Counted from the first letter of the stretch, positions 43,911 to 57,687 are shown. The stretch: 64,000 bases of DNA from Yamagishiella unicocca (GCA_003116995.1 BDSL01000134.1:172327-236326); one strand, 5' to 3'. The notes: generated from the letters alone by a model not told the origin. Numbers and translations are program-made.

Positions 43911-44866
43911 AGCGGATCCTGCGTTGTAATACACCAGATGCCAATCTGTCCTTGCTGCTGTTTCATGATTGACACCCGGCCTAGGTAGCCAGGGTTGACC
44001 GGTCCGTAGCTAGGGTTACAGGGGTCGGTAGCCAGAAGCGATTCCGTAACCCAACCACCGGGTTCATTAACCTGGGTACCCGTTTATTCAACTACTAGGT
44101 TGCGTTACCCTTGCACTCGTTAACCCACACAGGGGCTAAACGCCCATTTAACAAAGACGGACCGACCCACCCTGTAACCGACCCACTCGGCAAGCCCAAA
44201 CGACCCATAACCGACACGTTATGCCATAGAGCTGATGTCGTGTTGCTGTTCCGCAGCCGCCGAAACGGAATGCACGAATGCCACATACGCGTTGTACGTA
44301 GGATAACTTGCAAACATACAGCTACCAGGGTGCTCCCGAAAATCAAGCTAGGCCATTTGGCGCGGTTTAGCGGTCGTTGTTTGGTTGGGTTAGTTCTGCG
44401 GCGGGACGCGTCGACGCGCAGGACCAAGTGATAGATGTATGGGCACGTCAAGGTCCTCATGCCGCGCGCTGTCCTCGCTCCCGGTCCACCCGCCATCAAC
44501 GTCGTTGCATCACCTCGCCCATGTGAGGTGTGGCATCGCCCAGACCTGAGTGGAAACCCCACTCTGTGGCCTCACGGATACAGAAACGGCAGCCAGCCTT
44601 GCTGCTGCTTACATACGGATTGAGGCACCGCTGCCGCCACCGCCGCCGCCCCGACCCGGCCGCACGTCAAGCGCTTCGTCCGCAGGGAGGAGTCGGACGA
44701 CGGGCAGCTGTTTTTGGAGGTGGTGGAGCGGGTGGGTTGGTGGGGGATGGCAAGCGGGTGACCCTCAGCAGCGCCCCATCACCTTCCCAATGAGCAACCC
44801 CACGCCCAAGATGCAGTGTACGGCAGAGCAGCCGCTGACGTGGGCGGCTTCCTGGGCCACACCAAC

Positions 44867-45241
44867 ATTTATTATTATTATTATTATTTATTACATTACG
44901 CCGGCACTAGGCCTGGCATGTTGTTAAGGGGGCGGGGCGGTGAGGGCATCAGTACACCCTATACGCTCGCGCCACCAGTACCAATCCACCTCATATCGCT
45001 AAGGCCCACGCCACATTATCGCTGTGGAACACGACCAGTTAGTGCAACTCGCCGGAGGCTGGTGCTCCTGCCACATCCCTAACTCATATTTGTATCAATT
45101 TTTGAGATTCAAGCGCTCTCCGGAAACCGGTCTTCCGCCAGCTCCATGTCCAGCATGCCGCCATGCTTGGTGTACTTGAGTGTACTTGATGGTTGAGCCA
45201 CCCGTAGGACGCACACGCTCCTGTCTCTGGCCTAAGCCCCA
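44867..45241 (-). mobile_element. SINE insertion in array unit 1 only
   Basis: About 375 bp present only in unit 1. The other five units have the uninterrupted empty site GGCCACACCAACACCGTGACGG. The 8-bp target acaccaac is duplicated at 44859-44866 and 45242-45249. On the minus strand the element ends CCAGGCCTAGTGCCGGCGTAA plus a TAA-repeat tail, the same 3' end as the intronic SINEs. Confidence 0.85.
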
Positions 45242-46831
45242 ACACCAACACCGTGACGGAGGAGATGCTGGTGGCGGAGGCGCTACTCGACATGACTGGG
45301 GAGGCCTGCGCTAGGGAGAGGCGGCGGGAGGTGGCAGGGAGGGGGGCCAGGGAGGGGTGAGAGGCCAGCAGCCATAACACCTCGTCGGCGGGCACCGGCG
45401 CCATGATGTACGACCCGCCGTACGACGCGGGCGGCAATAACTTGCAGAACAGACTGAAGGAGTGGACGTACTTGACCCGGGGCAGGCTGCTGCACGCTGC
45501 CCCGCCCAGCCTTGCGGTGAAGGCGTAGCAAAGGCCCGGAAACCAGTTCCTGGCAACAGCGGTACCATCAACAGCGCCGCACATGGCCGTCTGCATCGCC
45601 CTGCTGGTTTGGCCAACGGGTGTGCCGCCGCGCGAAGCAGCCAGGACGATAGCGCCCAAGACGTCGCCACGGCATCGCCGGCATCGTTCCTGACACCCAG
45701 TGTGAGGAAGCTCAGCCCGCCACCGACGCCCGCCGGCACCGCCCGGTGAGGGCAGCCCCGACGTCAGCCGCGCGTCCACCGCCTCCACCAGGCCCAGCAG
45801 CGCCAGCAGCAGCGCCGCGAAGTGGACCCACGGGTCCTCGTTCGCCACCAGGTTGGACCGCCAACATGCGCACCTGCAGCACCTGCCTGTGCGGCTGCTC
45901 GGCTGTCACGGTACAAAGCAGATATTGATCCGTCGTGGGAATCTATGCCTTGAATAGTTTGAGGTTTGACGTCTTGGATACTCTGCGACGTGGAACTTCA
46001 TGACTGTGTCGTTCACCGGGTAATTACCGGAAGTCTAACCGTCCAGTGCGCATGCGGCACAAAATAATTAAGTGCGATATGTTAGTTTGAGTATATGCTA
46101 AACACCTAAACAATATAGTCTTCTCTCGCCGTGCCGTGAGCTTCCACCGGCCTTGTAGTTGGCGCATCTTGGATTGCTTGTAAACCAGGCAAACTTGGTT
46201 GAAACCAAAACTTGAATACCACAACCAAACGAAAATACGATGCCCGCCTGCCTTCTCTTGGCTGGTGGAAGAAGTAGAAAGGTAGCGTACTTTTGCATAC
46301 CTTTCTGCGCTGCCTGCATCTTGCAGCAAGATTGGGAAGGACACGGCCACTAGATGCTCTTGTGGAGGCGACAGCAGCGGGCTGCTGTGCTGCAGTCGGC
46401 GGACGGTAGGATGGCGCGAAAGGCATTCGAATACCAGCAAGTGGACCTGCTGCGCGAGGACCTGGCTCTCGGCACAACGACGATGCCAACCAACGGCAGC
46501 TTCGACTTTGTGCTGGTTCCGAAGGTTATCAGGGCCACGCTGGTGGCTGCGGACGTCTGCGTTCGGACAAACCGTGCTTCCAGAATCCCCAGCCCAGCGC
46601 GCTTCATGGCTGCACGTTGCGGGCCTGCTGCGATTCGCCGTGCCCTGTCACCCTTGTACCCTGTATCCCACTACTCCCCTACTCCTACATTTCGAAGCTG
46701 CCTGAATTGCCGAACTTGCTGCCAGGTGTGTCTCATCTCCTTCCCCTTCTGAGCCCGGCCGTGGACAGCACCTTCGGGCCCATGGTTGGGCCGCTCGACG
46801 CCTCAGGCATGCCGAAAGCCCTCTCCTCAGC

Positions 46832-46941
46832 TGACGAGGATGGGATTTGAATCCGCGCCCTTACGGACTAGTAGGTTTCCTTCCTGATACTTCACCAGGT
46901 AGTCCTGAAACTAGCGCCTGAAACCGCTCGGCCACCTCGTC
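46832..46941 (-). tRNA. tRNA-Leu(CAG)-like gene with 30-nt intron, unit 1
   Basis: Minus strand: acceptor stem GACGAGG/CCTCGTC, A box TGGCCGAGCGG, D stem GCC/GGC, anticodon stem CTAGT/ACTAG with loop TTCAGGT once a 30-nt intron after position 37 is removed, variable arm TCCGTAAGGGC, discriminator A. The T arm carries A53-C61, and in this copy a second mismatch (CCCAT in place of CCCGT), so it may be nonfunctional. Confidence 0.55.
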
Positions 46942-48619
46942 ATGCAACTCCTCGATGGCCTCATCGCAGTCGCTTCAGTCCAACGCGCACATTGCGTCAC
47001 ACACGACTGGGGGGGGGCGGGTGCGGAAGGGGGAGCGGGCAGCGGGGGGGGGCGTCGGGGTGACATGCTGGAGGAGCCGCGTATCGCCGGATGTGACGCC
47101 GGTGTGGGGCTGCCATGCAGAGGCTTTCGCGGCCAGGGTACTCGGGTGCGGCATGTGTCGTAGAACACCCCTGGAGTGGGAACCCTTACCCTTGCGCTTA
47201 ACGTGCCTGCTTGCCCTGCGAAGGATCACAGTTATTAGTGTGGAGCAGGGCCAGGGGGCGCTGCTTTGGGCGGTGGCGTCTGCTTTCTGCACGGGCCTCC
47301 ATTTCGGACGGATCCATGTGCGATATCCCGCGGATCCAGAGCATGTTTGGATTCAAGCTCAGAGTTGCGGCGCAGGTACGGCCGGGCAGTGCTGCGCCGG
47401 AGTTGGAGTCCCGGTGGGGGGTGGCCACCGGGGCCCTAGGCGAGGTTGTGGGTGCCGGTACTGCCGTAGGTGGTGGTGGTGTCGGAGAACAGGTCTAGGA
47501 AGGTGGGCATGGTGCGGATGGAGGAATAGTTGGTGCCGAGGAACCGTCCGGGAGGGAGCCCCGGGTGGTCTTGTGTCCACTCCCTGCCTATGTCCTCCGC
47601 CTCATCGCCATTTCGCCCACCCTCTCCAAATCCATATCACCACAAAATAAGGACCCAACCGCCGCAACCTCCTCACAGGTCCATCTCTTGGCGGATGCGT
47701 ACGCCATCCATGGTGCGATCCGCAAGGTCACTCGCTTTGAGTAGCTGCGCTATGCTGTAGCCCTGGTGGGAAGAAACAGGGGGCCGCGGCGCGTTGGGAG
47801 GCAGTGTGTGCGAGCCGGTCGCTGTAAAGTGCTGCCATGGGCCTTGCACATTCCACAGGTTGCAGGGACGCTGGGGAAGGCGAGCAGCGACTGGATCGCG
47901 GAGTCACAGCTACTGGAGCTTTGAGGTGAGGCGGAGGTGAGGCATGGCACGCTAGCGCGTGGCGTATCTTATCAAACGGTTTTGACAGCTTTGCAAGGCG
48001 CATTCGAATACGGGCTATGCGGTCCGAAACAGCACGTGGGACACCCTGCAGCTGTCGCGTGAGTCGGTCCTTACGTAGAGCCACCGTGCAGCTGGCAGGT
48101 CCACGGGCAGCATCGTTGTCGATACACTGTGTGCTGCGACGATGATCGTGAATTGCAAGGATTCAACTGGGCAAGCGCTAGGTGGAAATAAGGTGGGTGG
48201 GAGGGGATTCAGATTCCAAAACAGGATGACGGCGTTTATCAACGCCATTTCCGCTTAAACATTCATCGCTACCTAAGATTTGTGAGGACACTGAGCAGCC
48301 CAGGGACGAACGGCAGTCCCATTCCTACTCGTCGAGTATGGTTTGGTGCAGAGTGCACGGCGGGGCTGTGCCACTGCGTGAACATGTGCAAGCGTTATGG
48401 GCATGTTGGCCCTGACGGAAACAGAGACGGCAGCCAGCCTTGCTGCTGCTTACATACGGATTGAGGCACCGCTGCCGCCACCGCCGCCGCCCCGACCCGG
48501 CCGCACGTCAAGCGCTTCGTCCGCAGGGAGGAGTCGGACGACGGGCAGCTGTTTTTGGAGGTGGTGGAGCGGGTGGGTTGGTGGGGGATGGCAAGCGGGT
48601 GACCCTCAGCAGCGCCCCA

Positions 48620-49306
48620 TCACCTTCCCAATGAGCAACCCCACGCCCAAGATGCAGTGTACGGCAGAGCAGCCGCTGACGTGGGCGGCTTCCTGGGCCA
48701 CACCAACACCGTGACGGAGGAGATGCTGGTGGCGGAGGCGCTACTCGACATGACTGGGGAGGCCTGCGCTAGGGCGAGGCGGCGGGAGGTGGCAGGGAGG
48801 GGGGCCAGGGAGGGGTGAGAGGCCAGCAGCCATAACACCTCGTCGGCGGGCACCGGCGCCATGATGTACGACCCGCCGTACGACGCGGGCGGCAATAACT
48901 TGCAGAACAGACTGAAGGAGTGGACGTACTTGACCCGGGGCAGGCTGCTGCACGCTGCCCCACCCAGCCTTGCGGTGAAGGCGTAGCAAAGGCCCGGAAA
49001 CCAGTTCCTGGCAACAGCGGTACCATCAACAGCGCCGCACATGGCCGTCTGCATCGCCCTGCTGGTTTGCCCAACGGGTTTGCCACCGCGCGAAGCAGCC
49101 AGGACGATAGCGCCCAAGACGTCGCCACGGCATCGCCGGCATCGTTCCTGACACCCAGTGTGAGGAAGCTCAGCCCGCCACCGACGCCCGCCGGCACCGC
49201 CCGGTGAGGGCAGCCCCGACGTCAGCCGCGCGTCCACCGCCTCCACCAGGCCCAGCAGCGCCAGCAGCAGCGCCGCGAAGTGGACCCACGGGTCCTCGTT
49301 CGCCAC
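48620..49306 (-). CDS. Candidate minus-strand coding segment of the array unit, unknown
   Basis: A 228-residue open frame starts ANEDPWVHFAALLLALLGL. A second minus frame in the same stretch reads AGVGGGLSFLTLGVRNDAGD and continues about 130 residues. Comparing units 1 and 3, several substitutions between about 52330 and 52420 are silent in that second frame, which favours it. A competing plus-strand reading exists (MMYDPPYDAGGNNLQNRL, KRFVRREESDDGQLFLEVV). Strand and frame are therefore unsettled. Equivalents: 45310-45848, 52208-52693, 55542-56111, 58982-59550, 62608-63175. Confidence 0.25.
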   Translation of the reverse strand: MANEDPWVHFAALLLALLGLVEAVDARLTSGLPSPGGAGGRRWRAELPHTGCQERCRRCRGDVLGAIVLAASRGGKPVGQTSRAMQTAMCGAVDGTAVARNWFPGLCYAFTARLGGAACSSLPRVKYVHSFSLFCKLLPPASYGGSYIMAPVPADEVLWLLASHPSLAPLPATSRRLALAQASPVMSSSASATSISSVTVLVWPRKPPTSAAALPYTASWAWGCSLGR

Positions 49307-50289
49307 CAGGTTGGACCGCCAACATGCGCACCTGCAGCACCTGCCTGTGCGGCTGCTCGGCTGTCACGTTACAACGCAGATATTGATCCGTCGTGGGAAT
49401 CTATGCCTTGGATAGTTTGAGGTTTGACGTCTTGGATAGTCTGCGGCGTGGAACTTCATGATTGTGTCGTTCACCGGGTAATTACCGGAAGTCTAACCGT
49501 CCAGTGCGCATGCGGCACAAAATAATTAAGTGCGATATGTTGGTCTGAGTATATGCTAAATACCTAAACAATATAGTCTTCTCTCGCCGTGCCGTGAGCT
49601 TCCACCGGCCTTGTAGTTGGCGCATCTTGGATTGCTTACAAACCAGGCAAACTTGGTTGAAACCAAAACTTGAATACCACAACCAAACGAGAATACGATG
49701 CCCGCCTGCCTTCTCTTGGCTGGTGGAAGAAGTAGAAAGGTAGCGTACTTTTGCATACCTTTCTGCGCTGCCTGCATCTTGCAGCAAGATTGGGAAGGAC
49801 ACGGCCACTAGATGCTCTCGTGGAGGCGACAGCAGCAGGCTGCTGTGCTGCAGTCGGCGGACGGTAGGATGGCGCGAAAGGCATTCGAATACCAGCAAGT
49901 GGACCTGCTGCGCGAGGACCTGGCTCTCGGCACAACGACGATGCCAACCAACGGCAGCTTCGAATTTGTGCTGGTTCCAAAGGTTATCAGGGCCACGCTG
50001 GTGGCTGCAGACGTCTGCGTTCGGACAAACCGTGCTTCCAGAATCCCCAGCCCAGCGCGCTTCATGGCTGCACGTTGCGGGCCTGCTGCGATTCGCCGTG
50101 CCCTGTCACCCTTGTACTCTGTATCCCACTACTCCCCTACTCTTCCATTTCGAAGCTGCCTGAATTGCCGAACTTGCTGCCAGGTGTGCCTCATCTCCAT
50201 CCCCTTCTGAGCCCGGCCGTGGATAGCACCTTCGGGCCCATGGTTGGGCCGCTCGACGCCTCAGGCATGCCGAAAGCCCTCTCCTCAGC

Positions 50290-50399
50290 TGACGAGGACG
50301 GGATTTGAATCCGCGCCCTTACGGACTAGTAGGTTTCTTTCCTGATACTGCACCAGGTAGTCCTGAAACTAGCGCCTGAAACCGCTCGGCCACCTCGTC
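50290..50399 (-). tRNA. tRNA-Leu(CAG)-like gene with 30-nt intron, unit 2
   Basis: Same structure as unit 1 but with T-arm 3' strand CCCGT. Acceptor, D and anticodon stems pair fully. The A box (TGGCCGAGCGG) and a B-box-like GGATTCAAATCC are present. No obvious T4 terminator follows. Confidence 0.65.
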
Positions 50400-53300
50400 A
50401 TGCAACTCTTCGATGGCCTCATCGCAGTCACTTCAGTGCAACGCGCACATTGTGTCACACACGACTGGGGAGGGGGGCGGGTGCGGAAGGGAGGGGGCGT
50501 CGGGGTTGACATGCTGGAGGAGCCTCGTATCGCCGGATGTGACGCCGGTGTGGGGCTGCCATGCAGAGGCTTTCGCGGCGAGGGTACTCGGGTGCGGCAT
50601 GTGTCGTAGAACACCCCTGTAGTGGGAACCCTTACCCTTGCGCTTAACGTGCCTGCTTGCCCTGCGAAGGATCACAGTTGTTAGTGTGGAGCAGGGCCAG
50701 GGGGCGCTGCTTTGGGCGGTGGCGTCTGCTTTCTGCACGGGCCTCCATTTCGGACGGATCCATGTGCGATATCGCGCGGATCCAGGGCATGTTTGGATTC
50801 AAGCTCAGAGTTGCGGCGCAGGTACGGCCGGGCAGTGCTGCGCCGGAGTTGGAGTCCCGGTGGGGGGTGGCCACCGGGGCCGAAGGCGAGGTTGTGGGTG
50901 CCGGTACTGCCGTAGGTGGTGGTGGTGTCGGAGAACAGGTCTAGGAAGGTGGGCATGGTGCGGATGGAGGAATAGTTGGTGCTGAGGAACCGTCCGGGAG
51001 GGAGCCCCGGGTGGTCTTGTGTCCACACCCTGCCTATGTCCTCCGCCTCATCGCCATTTCGCCCACCCTCTCCAAATCCATATCACCACAAAGTAACAAC
51101 CCAACCGCCGCAACCTCCTCACAGGTCTATCTCTTGGCAGATGCGTACGCCATCCATGGTGCGATCCGCAAGGTCACTCGCTTTGAGTAGCTGCGCTATG
51201 CTGTAGTCCTGGTGGGAAGAAACAGGGGGCCGCGGCGCGTTGGGAGGCAGTGTGTGCGAGCCGGTCGCTGTAGAGTGCTGCCATGGGCCTTGCACATTCC
51301 ACAGGTTGCAGGGACGCTGGGGACGGCGAGCAGCAACTGGATCACAGCTACCGGAGCTATGAGGTGAGGCGGAGGATAGGCGTGGCACGCTAGCGCGTGG
51401 CGTGTCTCATCAAACGGTTTTGACAGCTTTGCAAGGCGCGTTCGAATACGGGCTATGTGGTCCGAAACAGCACGTGGGACACACTGCAGCTGTCGCGTGA
51501 GTCGGTCCTTACGTAGAGCCACCGTGCAGCTGGCAGGCCCACGGGCAGCATCGTTGTCGATACACGGTGTGTTGCGGCGATGACCGTGAGTTGCAAGGAT
51601 TCGACTGGGCAAACGCCAGATGGAAATAAGGTAGCAGGGGATTCAGATTCCACAACAGGATGACGGCGTTTTTCAACGCCATTTCCTCTTGAACATTCAT
51701 CGGTACCTAAGCTTTGTGAGGACACTGAGCAGCCCAGGGGCGAACGGGCAGTCCCATTCCTACTAGTCGAGTATGGTTTGGTGCAGAGTGCTCGGCGGGG
51801 CTGTGCCACTGCGTGAACATGTGCAAGCGTGATGGGCATGTTGGCCCTGACGGATACAGAGACGGCAGCCAGCCTTGCTGCTGCTTACATACGGATTGAG
51901 GCACCGCTGCCGCCATCGCCGCCGCCCCGACCCGGCCGCACGTCAAGCGCTTCGTCCGCAGGGAGGAGTCGGACGACGGGCAGCTGTTTTTGGAGGTGGT
52001 GGAGCGGGTGGGTTGGTGGGGGATGGCAAGCGGGTGACCCTCAGCAGCGCCCCATCACCTTCCCAATGAGCAACCCCACGCCCAAGATGCAGTGTACGGC
52101 AGAGCAGCCGCTGACGTGGGCGGCTTCCTGGGCCACACCAACACCGTGACGGAGAAGAGGCTGGTGGCGGAGACGCTACTCGACATGACTGGGGGGGACA
52201 GCCTGCGCTAGGGTGAGGCGGCGGGAGGGGGCAGGGAGGGGGCCAGGGAGGGGTGAGAGGCCAGCAGCCGCAACACCCCGTCGGCGGGCACCAGCGCCAT
52301 GATGTACGACCCGCCGTACGACGCGGGCGGCAATAACTTGCTGTACAGACGGAGGGAGTGGACGTACTCGACCCGGGGCAGGCTGCCGCACACTGCCCCA
52401 CCCAGCCTTGCGATGAAGGCGTAGCAAAGGGCCGGAAACCAGTTCCTGGCAACAGCGGTAACGTCAACAGCGCCGCGCATGGCCGTCTGCATCGCCCTGC
52501 TGGTTTGCCCAACCGGTTTGCCACCGTGCGAAGCAGCCAGGACGATAGCGCCCAAGACGCCGCCACGGCATCGCCGGCATCGTTCCTGACACCCAGCGTG
52601 AGAAGGCTCGGCCCTGCTTGGCCCGCCACCGACGCAGCGGACACCACACGGTGAGGGCAGCCCCGACGTCAGCCGCACGTCCACCGCCTCCACCAGGCCC
52701 AGCAGCGCCAGCAGCTTTTTTTAGCAGATGTTGATCCGTCGTGGGAATCTATGCCTTGAATAGTTTGCGGTTTGACGACTTGGATAGTCTGCGACGAGGA
52801 ACTTCATGACTCTGTCGTTCACCGGGTAATTACCGGTAGTCTAACCGTCCAGTGCGCATGCGGCACTCCAGTAATCTAATTAAGGGCGATATGTTAGTCT
52901 GATTACATGCTGAATGCTTAAACAATATAGCCTTCTGTCGCCGTGCCGTGAGCTTCCACCGGCCTTGTAGTTGGCGCATCTTGGATTGCTTATACACCAG
53001 GCAACCTTGGTTGAAACCAAACTTGAATACCACAACCAAACGAGGATACGATGTCCGCCTGCCTTCTCTTGGCTGGTGGAAGAAGTAGAAAGGTAGCGTA
53101 GGAATACTTTTACATACCTTTCTGCGCTGCCTGCATCTTGCAGCAAGATTGGGAAGGACGCGGCCACTAGATGCTCTCGTGGAGGCGACAGCAGCAGGCT
53201 GCTGTGCTGCAGTCGGGGCGGACGGTAGGATGGCGCGGAAGGCTTTCGAATACCAGCAAGTGCGAGGACCTGGCTCTCGGCACAACGACGATGCCAACCA

Positions 53301-53641
53301 ACGGCAGCTTCCAATTTGTGCTGGTTCCAAAGGTTATCAGGGCCACGCTGGTGGCTGCGGACGTCTGCGTTCGGACAAACCGTGCTTCCACAATCCCCAG
53401 CCCAGCGCGCTTCATGGCTGCACGTTGCGGGCCTGCTGCGATTCGCCGTGCCCTGTCACCCGTGTACCCTGTATCCCACACTACTCCCCTACTCTTACAT
53501 TTCGAAGCTGCCTGAATTGCCGAACTTGCTACCAGGTGTGCCTCATCTCCATCCCCTTCTGAGCCCGGCCGTGGACAGCACATTCGGACCCATGGTTGGG
53601 CCGCTCGACGCCACAGGCATGCCAAAAGCCCTCTCCTCAGC

Positions 53642-53751
53642 TGACGAGGACGGGATTTGAATCCGCGCCCTTACGGACTAGTAGGTTTCCTTCCTGATAC
53701 TGCACCAGGTAGTCCTGAAACTAGCGCCTTAGACCGCTCGGCCACCTCGTC
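53642..53751 (-). tRNA. tRNA-Leu(CAG)-like gene with 30-nt intron, unit 3
   Basis: D loop differs (GCGGTCTAAGGC, closer to the usual Leu/Ser form than GCGGTTTCAGGC of the other copies). Remaining stems and the intron are as in the other units. Confidence 0.65.
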
Positions 53752-56700
53752 ATGCAACCCTTCGATGGCCTCATTGCAAGCGCTTCAGTCCAACGCGCAC
53801 ATTGTGTGCACACACGACGGGGGGGGGCGCCGGGGACGGAAGGGGGAGCGGGCGGGGGGGGGGCGCGTCGGGGTTGACATGCTGGAGGAGCCTCGTATCG
53901 CCGGATGTGACGCCGGTGTGGGGCTGCCATGCAGAGGCTTTCGCGGCCAGGGTGCGACATGTGTCGTAGAACAACCCTGGAGTGGGAACTCTTACCCTTG
54001 CGCTTAACGTGCCTTCTTGCCCTGCGAAGGATCACAGTTGTTAGTGTGCAGGGCCAGGGGGCGCTGCTTTGGGCGGTAGCGTCCGCTTTCTGCACGGGCC
54101 TCCATTTCGGACGGATCCAAGTGCGATATCGCGCGGATCCAGAGCATGTTTGGATTCAAGCTCAGAGTTGCTGCGCAGGTACGGCCGGGCAGTGCTGCGC
54201 CGGAGTTGGAGTCCCGTTGAGGCGGTGACCACCGGGGCCCTAGGCGAGGTTGTGGGTGCCGGTACTGCCGTAGGTGGTGGTGGTGTCGGAGAACAGGTCT
54301 AGGAAGGTGGTCATGGTGCGGATGGAGGAATAGTTGGTGCTGAGGAACCGTTCGGGAGGGAGCCCCGGGTGGTCTTGTGTCCACACCCTGCCTATGTCCT
54401 CCGCCTCATCGCCATTTCGCCCACCCTCTCCAAATCCATATCACCACAAAGTAACAACCCAACCGCCGCAACCTCCTCACAGGTCCATCTCTTGGCGGAT
54501 GCGTACGCCATCCATGGTGCGATCCGCAAGGTCACTCGCTTTGAGTAGCTGCGCTATGCTGTAGCCCTGGTGGGAAGGAACAGGGGGCCGCGGCGCGTTG
54601 GGAGGCAGTGTGTGCGAGCCGGTCCCTGTAAAGTGCTGCCATGGGCCTTGCACACTCCACAGGTTGCAGGGACGCTGGGTACGGCGAGCAGCGACTGGAT
54701 CGCGGAGTCACAGCTACTGGAGCTATGAGGTGAGGCGGAGGATAGGCATGGCACGTTAGCGCGTGGCGTGTCTCATCAAACGGTTTTGACAGCTTTGCAA
54801 GGCGCGTTCGAATACGGGCTATGTGGTCCGAAACAGCACGTGGGACACCCTGCAGCTGTCGCGTGAGTCGGTCCTTACGTAGAGCCACCGTGCAGCTGGC
54901 AGGCCCACGGGCAGCATCGTTGTCGATACACTGTGTGTTGCGACGATGACCGTGAGTTGCAAGGATTCGACTGGGCAAACGCCAGATGGAAATAAGGTAG
55001 CAGGGGATTCAGATTCCACAACAGGATGACGGCGTTTATCAACGCCATTTCCGCTTGAACATTCATCGTTACGTAAGATTTGTGAGGACACTGAGCAGCC
55101 CAGGGACGAACGGGCAGTCCCATTCCTACTCGTCGAGAATGGTTCGGTGCAGAGTGCACGGCGGGGCTGTGCCACTGCGTGAACATGTGCAAGCGTGATG
55201 GGCATGTTGGCCCTGACGGATACAGAGACGGCAGCCAGCCTTGCTGCTGCTTACATACGGATTGAGGCACCGCTGCCGCCATCGCCGCCGCCCCGACCCG
55301 GCCGCACGTCAAGCGCTTTGTCCGCAGGGAGGAGTCGGACGACGGGCAGCTGTTTTTGGAGGTGGTGGAGCGGGTGGGTTGGTGGGGGATGGCAAGCGGG
55401 TGACCCGCAGCAGCGCCCCATCACCTTCCCAATGAGCAACCCCACGCCCAAGATGCAGTGTACGGCAGAGCAGCCGCTGACGTGGGCGGCTTCCTGGGCC
55501 ACACCAACACCGTGACGGAGGAGATGCTGGTGGCGGAGGCGCTACTCGACATGACTGGGGAGGGCAGCCTGCGCTAGGATGAGGCGGCGGGAGGGGGCAG
55601 GGAGGGGGGCCAGGGAGGGGTGAGAGGCCAGCAGCCGCAACACCTCGTCGGCGGGCACCGGCGCCATGATGTACGACCCGCCGTACGACGCCGGCGGCAA
55701 TAACTTGCAGAACAGACTGAAGGAGTGGACGTACTTGACCCGGGGCAGGCTGCTGCACGCTGCCCCGCCCAGCCTTGCGATGAAGGCGTAGCAAAGGGCC
55801 GGAAACCAGTTCCTGGCAACAGCGGTACCATCAACAGCGCCGCACATGGCCGTCTGCATCGCCCTGCTGGTTTGGCCGACGGGTTTGCCACCGCGCGAAG
55901 CAGCCAGAACGATAGCGCCCAAGACGTCGCCACGGCATCGCCGGCATCGTTCCTGATACCCAGTGTGAGGAAGCTCGGCCCGCCACCGACGCCCGCCGGC
56001 ACCGCCCGGTGAGGGCAGCCCCGACGTCAGCCGCGCGTCCACCGCCTCCACCAGGCCCAGCAGCGCCAGCAGCAGCGCCGCGAAGGGGACCCACGGGTCC
56101 TCGTTCGCCACCAGGTTGGACCGCCAACATGCGCACCTGCAGCACTTGCCTGTGCGGCTGCTCGGCTGTCACGTTACAAAGCAGATGTTGATCCGTCGTG
56201 GGAATCTATGCCTTGAATAGTTTGAGGTTTGACGTCTTGGATAGTCTGCGGCGTGGAACTTCATGACTGTGTCGTTCACCGGGTAATTACCGGAAGTCTA
56301 ACCGTCCAGTGCGCATGCGGCACAAAATAATTAAGTGCGATATGTTAGTCTGAGTATATGCTAAATACCTAAACAATATAGTCTTCTCTCGCCGTGCCGT
56401 GAGCTTCCACCGGCCTTGTAGTTGGCGCATCTTGGATTGCTTACAAACCAGGCAAACTTGGTTGAAACCAAAACTTGAATACCACAACCAAACGAGAACA
56501 CGATGCCCGCCTGCCTTCTCTTGGCTAGTGGAAGAAGTAGAAAGGTAGCGTAGGAATACTTTTGCATACCTTCCTGCGCTGCCTGCATCTTGCAGCAAGA
56601 TTGGGAAGGACACGGCCACTAGATGCTCTCGTGGAGGCGACAGCAGCAGGCTGCTGTGCTGCAGTCGGCGGACGGTAGGTTGGCGCGAAAGGCATTCGAA

Positions 56701-57102
56701 TACCAACAAGTGGACCTGCTGCGCGAGGACCTGGCTCTCGGCACAACGACGATGCCAACCAACGGCAGCTTCGAATTTGTGCTGGTTCCAAAGGTTATCA
56801 GGGCCACGCTGGTGGCTGCGGACGTCTGCGTTCGGACAAACCGTGCTTCCAGAATCCCCAGCCCAGCGCGCTTCATGGCTGCACGTTGCGGGCCTGCTGC
56901 GATTCGCCGTGCCCTGTCACCCTTGTACCCTGTATCCCACACTACTCCCCTACTCTTACATTTCGAAGCTGCCTGAATTGCCGAACTTGCTGCCAGGTGT
57001 GCCTCATCTCCATCCCCTTCTGAGCCCGGCCGTGGGCAGCACCTTCGGGCCCATGGTTGGGCCGCTCGACGCCTCAGGCATGCCGAAAGCCCTCTCCTCA
57101 GC

Positions 57103-57212
57103 TGACGAGGACGGGATTTGAATCCGCGCCCTTACGGACTAGTAGGTTTCCTTCCTGATACTGCACCAGGTAGTCCTGAAACTAGCGCCTGAAACCGCTC
57201 GGCCACCTCGTC
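57103..57212 (-). tRNA. tRNA-Leu(CAG)-like gene with 30-nt intron, unit 4
   Basis: Identical in structure to the unit 2 copy: anticodon CAG, intron between anticodon-loop positions 37 and 38, discriminator A. Confidence 0.65.
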
Positions 57213-57687
57213 ATGCAACTCTTCGATGGCCTCATCGCAGTCGCTTCAGTCCAACGCGCACATTGTGTGCACACACGACTGGGGGGGGCGGGTGCGGAAG
57301 GGAGGGGGCGTCGGGGTTGACATGCTGGAGGAGCCGCGTATCGCCGGATGTGACGCGGGTGTGGGGCTGCCATGCAGAGGCTTTCGCGGCGAGGGTACTC
57401 GGGTGCGGCATGTGTCGTAGAACACCCCTGGAGTGGGAACCCTTGCGCTTAACGTGCCCGCTTGCCCTGCGAAGGATCACAGTTGTTAGTGTGGAGCAGG
57501 GCCAGGGGGCGCTGCTTTGGGCGGTGGCGTCTGCTTTCTGCACGGGCCTCCATTTCGGACGGATTCATGTGCGATATTGCGCGGATCCAGGGCATGTTTG
57601 GATCCAAGCTCAGAGTTGCGGCGCAGGTCCGGCCGGGCAGTGCTGCGCCGGAGTTGGAGTCCCGTTGAGGCGGTGACCACCGGGGCC

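Noticed and set aside
46741..46850. Plus-strand frame ending LSSADEDGI in each array unit as a gene end
   Set aside because: Its last residues are simply the antisense of the tRNA 3' half, so the stop is not evidence of a coding end.
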